A stretch of DNA of 64,000 nucleotides from Lacipirellula limnantheis (GTDB taxonomy: Bacteria > Planctomycetota > Planctomycetia > Pirellulales > Lacipirellulaceae): the NCBI RefSeq assembly GCF_007746075.1, contig NZ_CP036339.1, positions 6,690,028 through 6,754,027 on the forward strand, given 5' to 3'. The notes under the pieces were generated by a model. That model was not told the origin of the DNA. It saw only the letters and a program-made list of their open reading frames with translations, and did not search any database. Shown here in pieces: positions 60,647 through 64,000 of the stretch. Position 1 is the stretch's first letter. Each line of letters starts with the position of its first letter. The position numbers were made by a program, and so were the translations under genes.

Positions 60647-61882
60647 ATGAAAGACGTACTGGCAGTCGTTCTCGCGGGCGGCAAGGGATCGCGCCTCGAA
60701 CCTCTCACGCGCGATCGGGCCAAGCCGGCGGTGCCATTCGGCGGGATCTACCGGATCATCGACTTCACGCTGTCGAACTGCCTGAACAGCGGCATTCGCA
60801 AGATTCTGGTCCTCACCCAGTACAAGGCGATGAGCCTCGCCCGGCACGTGACTAACGGCTGGCGACATCTCCTCTGCCGCGAACTAGGCGAGTTCATCGA
60901 CGTCGTCCCGCCGCAACAGCGGATCGACGAGCAGTGGTACCAGGGGACCGCCGATGCGGTCTATCAAAACATCTACACGCTGGAGCAAGAGCGGCCCAAG
61001 TACGTCGTGATCCTTGCGGGCGACCATATCTACAAGATGGACTACAGCAAGATGGTCGCCTACCACGAGGAGATGGGGGCCGACCTTACCATCGGCGCCC
61101 TGCGGGTAACGCCCAAAGAAGCGCGCGAATTCGGCGTGATGCAGATCGACGAAGGCCGGCGAATCATCGGGTTCGAGGAAAAGGTGCCGAATCCGAAAAC
61201 GATTCCCGGCGACCCCGACCATTGCCTGGCGTCGATGGGAATTTACGTCTTCAATGCGCCGTTCCTCTTCGACCAGCTCTGCCAGGACGCCACGCTGCCC
61301 GAAAGCGCCCACGACTTCGGCCGGAACATCATTCCATCGATCATCAAGACGCACAAAGTGATGGCGTTTCCGTTCCACGACGAGAACAGCAAGAAAGACG
61401 CCTATTGGAAAGACGTGGGGACGCTCGATGCCTACTTCGAGGCGAACATCGAGCTGACCGCGGTCGATCCGCTGCTGAACCTCTACGACTATCACTGGCC
61501 GGTGCGGACCGACCAGCCGAACCTCCCGCCGCCGAAGTTCGTGTTCGACGAGAACTCAGGCCGTCGCGGCGAGGCGCACGACAGCATCGTTGCCGCGGGG
61601 ACAATCATCGCCGGCGGGCATGTGACGCGGTCGATCATCGGGCCGAAGAGCCGCGTCGAGGAACGGGCCGAAGTGACCGAATCAATCTTGTTCTCGGGCG
61701 TCCATATCGGCAAAGGGGCGATCATTCGCCGGGCGATCATCGACAAGAACGTCTTCATCCCGGACGGGGCGCAGGTGGGGGTCGATCACGAAGCCGATCG
61801 CCGGCGCGGGTTCGAGGTGACCGAAAAGGGCGTCACGGTGATTCCGACGATCGACGGGTCCGAGGCGCTATTTTCGCGGTAG
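60647..61882 (+). CDS. glgC: Glucose-1-phosphate adenylyltransferase
   Basis: GGAGG lies nine bases before the ATG at 60647; an ATG at 60638 overlaps the ribosome site. The 411-residue enzyme makes ADP-glucose for glycogen synthesis. It shows the nucleotidyltransferase core AVVLAGGKGSRLEPLTRDRA and KPAVPFGGIYRIIDFTLSNC, the substrate Lys segment GFEEKVPNPK, and AYWKDVGTLDAYFEANIEL. A C-terminal left-handed beta-helix (about 300-411) reads HVTRSIIGPKSRVEERAE and GAIIRRAIIDKNVFIPDG. With glgX, treY and treZ elsewhere in the window it gives both synthesis and trehalose branches. No glgA or glgB is present. Confidence 0.96.
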   Translation: MKDVLAVVLAGGKGSRLEPLTRDRAKPAVPFGGIYRIIDFTLSNCLNSGIRKILVLTQYKAMSLARHVTNGWRHLLCRELGEFIDVVPPQQRIDEQWYQGTADAVYQNIYTLEQERPKYVVILAGDHIYKMDYSKMVAYHEEMGADLTIGALRVTPKEAREFGVMQIDEGRRIIGFEEKVPNPKTIPGDPDHCLASMGIYVFNAPFLFDQLCQDATLPESAHDFGRNIIPSIIKTHKVMAFPFHDENSKKDAYWKDVGTLDAYFEANIELTAVDPLLNLYDYHWPVRTDQPNLPPPKFVFDENSGRRGEAHDSIVAAGTIIAGGHVTRSIIGPKSRVEERAEVTESILFSGVHIGKGAIIRRAIIDKNVFIPDGAQVGVDHEADRRRGFEVTEKGVTVIPTIDGSEALFSR

Positions 61883-61911
61883 GGCTGATGCAACCGAACA
61901 AGTGAAGGTCG

Positions 61912-63297
61912 CTACTTCTTCGCCGCCCCAGGCTTGGCCGCGGTGCTCGCCGGCGCGTCGAGCAGCACGAGCGTGTCGACAATCGCCCGATCGGCGTCGG
62001 CGAAGCGTTCTTCGGCCGACTGTTCGACGGTCACGGCCACGGTGGTCGGCCGCTTTCCTTCGTCGGCGATATAGTAATACCGCCACTGCATCGGCACCTC
62101 GTCGACCGTTCCAACGGCGACCACGCCGAGGCATTGGTGCCCTGCGGCGTTGGCCCACTCGGTGGCCGCCTTCACCTCGCCCAGCTTATCGCCGAGCGAC
62201 TTGACGACATTCTCTTCAAACTGCTGTAGCGTCATCGGCTTCCCCGCCGGGCGAACGGGCAGCGTCGAGACGTTGCAGTGGCCCAGCAGTTCGCCGGCAA
62301 CCATCAGGCGCAGCGACATCGCTTCGCGTTGCTCGGCGGTGAGGAACCACGCTTTGTCGTGCATGAAGCGGTAGCCGCGATCGGCCGATTCAACCCGCAG
62401 CCGCCGCAGATCGGCTGGCTCCATTGCCTGGGCAGCAGTGAGTTGAGCTTTTTCAAAGGCGTCGGCTTGATCGACAGAAGAGAGGGGCGTCATCACGAGC
62501 GAGAGTTTCGCGACGACGTCGAGGCCCGGCGACACCTGGCCCGACTTGCGGACTTCCTTGATCGCCATGTTGAACTTCGTGATGCGGCGCTCGTCGAGAT
62601 GGAATAGGTAGGCGCCGCGGAGGTCCATCTCGCTGGCGGCGCCGTCGACGGTGCCATGGACGACGCCGGCCAGGCGGATCTGCACTTGGCGGTTCTCCAT
62701 GCCGGTGACGACGCTGCGGACCTCGCAGACCGCGACGTTGTCCATTCCGACCAGGCCACCGATCGTCTGGGCGTCGTGATCCCACCCTTCCGATTCCTTC
62801 AGCGAGCGGCTAGGCAGTAGGCGTTCGAGCAGCACGGTGTTGCCGATGACGTTGACCAGATCGAACTCGTCGCGCGTGAGGGTCTGGTCGAGGCCGTTTA
62901 GCGCCGAGGTCCCATCAGCGGCAAGATCGACGACGATCAGCCGGTCCTGCTTGGCCAGTTGACGGTCGACGCCGATCTCATCGGTTTTCAGCGTCGCCTT
63001 GGCGTTGTGGTAATGGCGAAGCGAGCGGGCGGGCTTCTCGGCGTAGGCCGACCAGTCGAGCAGCCGCTCGTCGTAGTCGAGCTTGGCGACGACGCTGGTG
63101 GCCAGTTTCGACTCTTTCCCTTCCGCATCGGTTGCGAACAAGTCGCCGCCGACTTCCAATTCGGCCTCAACGTGAATGACGTCGCCCGCCTTGGCTCCCG
63201 TGGTCAGATCGTACGCCGTCCCGGGCTTCGCCAGGGCAACTGAAACTGGGGCGACGGCAACGATCAGCGAACATACGGCGAAGAGGGCGCGTGACAT
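61912..63297 (-). CDS. Large secreted hypothetical protein
   Basis: The 461-residue protein has a signal peptide (about 1-23, MSRALFAVCSLIVAVAPVSV). The mature part is mixed alpha/beta without repeats, with segments such as VVDLAADGTSALNGLDQTL (near residue 123), QVQIRLAGVVHGTVDGAASE and MTLQQFEENVVKSLGDKLGE. I do not recognise the family; the size and style resemble planctomycete-only secreted proteins of unknown role. It is convergent with glgC, 30 bp away. A Lys-Pro-Gly-Ala-rich tail (ASTAAKPGAAKK) closes it. Confidence 0.65.
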   Translation of the reverse strand: MSRALFAVCSLIVAVAPVSVALAKPGTAYDLTTGAKAGDVIHVEAELEVGGDLFATDAEGKESKLATSVVAKLDYDERLLDWSAYAEKPARSLRHYHNAKATLKTDEIGVDRQLAKQDRLIVVDLAADGTSALNGLDQTLTRDEFDLVNVIGNTVLLERLLPSRSLKESEGWDHDAQTIGGLVGMDNVAVCEVRSVVTGMENRQVQIRLAGVVHGTVDGAASEMDLRGAYLFHLDERRITKFNMAIKEVRKSGQVSPGLDVVAKLSLVMTPLSSVDQADAFEKAQLTAAQAMEPADLRRLRVESADRGYRFMHDKAWFLTAEQREAMSLRLMVAGELLGHCNVSTLPVRPAGKPMTLQQFEENVVKSLGDKLGEVKAATEWANAAGHQCLGVVAVGTVDEVPMQWRYYYIADEGKRPTTVAVTVEQSAEERFADADRAIVDTLVLLDAPASTAAKPGAAKK

Positions 63298-63933
63298 TTT
63301 GCTTGAACCCCGGCTCTTGAAAGAGCGCCAGATGATGCGAAAACAATCGACTTGACCTGCGGAAAGCGCCCGACAGGCGGGGAGGATGATAGCCAGTTCT
63401 CAGAAAACACCCAAGATCGGCTGAAACCGTGCTTTGGTCGCCGCGCCGCTGGACAGGATTGAACGTCTGGCATCCTGGCGTCGAGAGAGCGTTCGACACG
63501 CCCCGATGCGGGAAACCGAGGGTTTTTGCGGAAATCCGCCCGTTATTCCCGTCGGACCGGACATCGTAAGTTATCTTTCAGTAGTCACTTACGACGAACT
63601 TTTCTGTTTTTGGGGAATCTATCGGCCCCAATTCTGCGAACTTTCTATCGACCCAAATCGGTCTTACTTCGTACAACCAGTAGCCCTTGAAGTCGCTAGC
63701 AACCGTCGGTACGGGGTCAAGCTAGCCCACTGCAAGCGGCTCGATGTCCGCCTTCGGGCCGCGACAAGCGAAAGTTGCAGAGTTGCCGTGCCTTGCCGCA
63801 AACAAGCGGGCACGATTTTCGTACAGGAGACGTCTGAAGCATTAGATCGACGCCGTGACTGCCGTGGGCGAAGGAATCGCAAGGAACACCACGTGTAACG
63901 CCGTTTGAGGAATGACCGAGAAGAAGGTGTACC
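63298..63933. other. Intergenic region, nothing recognised
   Basis: The 636 bp between the secreted hypothetical gene and the window-edge gene contain no ORF with coding character on either strand and no clear hairpin. Confidence 0.55.
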
Positions 63934-64000
63934 ATGCATATCGACTATAAAAGCCCGCTCGTCCGTGAAATTCGCGATCGCCAACGTCAGGAGGCGACCC
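63934..64000 (+). CDS. Start of a further gene, truncated by the window edge
   Basis: An ATG preceded by GAAGAAGGTGT opens MHIDYKSPLVREIRDRQRQE and runs off the end; only 22 codons are seen. The first residues are a Lys/Arg-rich amphipathic stretch and I recall similar N-termini in planctomycete HTH-type proteins, but the identity cannot be settled from this. Confidence 0.45.
   Translation, partial: MHIDYKSPLVREIRDRQRQEAT

Noticed and set aside
1-64000. CRISPR arrays
   Set aside because: No direct repeats of regular spacing with unique spacers were seen; all repeats found are palindromic, tandem or irregular.

Overview
The window is about 64 kb of GC-rich chromosome. It most likely comes from a planctomycete of the Pirellulales type. 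The evidence is the combination of many secreted proteins ending in a dockerin-like 'DxNxDG' calcium repeat followed by a PEP-CTERM sorting signal, a Ser/Thr kinase fused to a formylglycine-generating-enzyme (FGE/SUMF1) domain and preceded by an ECF sigma factor, DUF4159 and squalene-cyclase-like toroid proteins, a DUF2007/zinc-ribbon protein, a DUF6717-type protein and a lipopolysaccharide (Kdo) locus. No rRNA, tRNA, CRISPR array, prophage or replication origin was seen. The only mobile element is one small insertion sequence.

Layout, 1-14 kb: the 3' end of an aldo/keto reductase; a tightly coupled three-gene set of secreted alpha/alpha-toroid proteins, the last with two DUF4159 modules; a di-heme cytochrome c peroxidase with a dockerin-like and PEP-CTERM tail, convergent with a large PEP-CTERM repeat protein; an ECF sigma factor overlapping a kinase-FGE fusion; and an IS element sitting on the stop codon of that kinase gene.

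Layout, 14-30 kb: a secreted double heavy-metal-associated (HMA) domain protein; a glycogen-to-trehalose block (glgX and treY on the minus strand, treZ divergent); an XRE regulator; a PEP-CTERM protein with a clear paralogue 30 kb away; a DUF1990 protein; a secreted caspase-fold protease carrying two Tudor-like barrels; a PilZ-like protein; a VWA protein; a DUF892 ferritin-like protein with a clear terminator; and a DJ-1/PfpI protein.

Layout, 30-47 kb: secreted beta-helix, thioredoxin/CAP-like, pre-peptidase and matrixin-type metalloprotease proteins (three of the four with PEP-CTERM), then an envelope operon kdsD - kdsC - small protein - giant LptC/LptA-like protein, interleaved with palindromic repeats, and a gene-poor 0.9 kb stretch with a candidate structured RNA.

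Layout, 47-64 kb: an Uma2 protein, carB, a pyridoxamine-phosphate-oxidase-fold protein, the second PEP-CTERM paralogue, a GH67N/TIM-barrel secreted hydrolase, an HpcH/HpaI aldolase, an alpha/beta hydrolase lacking its nucleophile, a glycosyltransferase, a small basic protein with a structured leader, glgC, a large secreted hypothetical protein and the first codons of a further gene.

Themes: glycogen/trehalose metabolism is represented by glgC, glgX, treY and treZ. Outer-membrane biogenesis is represented by kdsD, kdsC and the Lpt-like protein. Exported proteins with PEP-CTERM anchors make up much of the rest. Several short palindromic repeats (REP-like) lie between genes. All functional calls are by motif and family recognition; no database search was possible.
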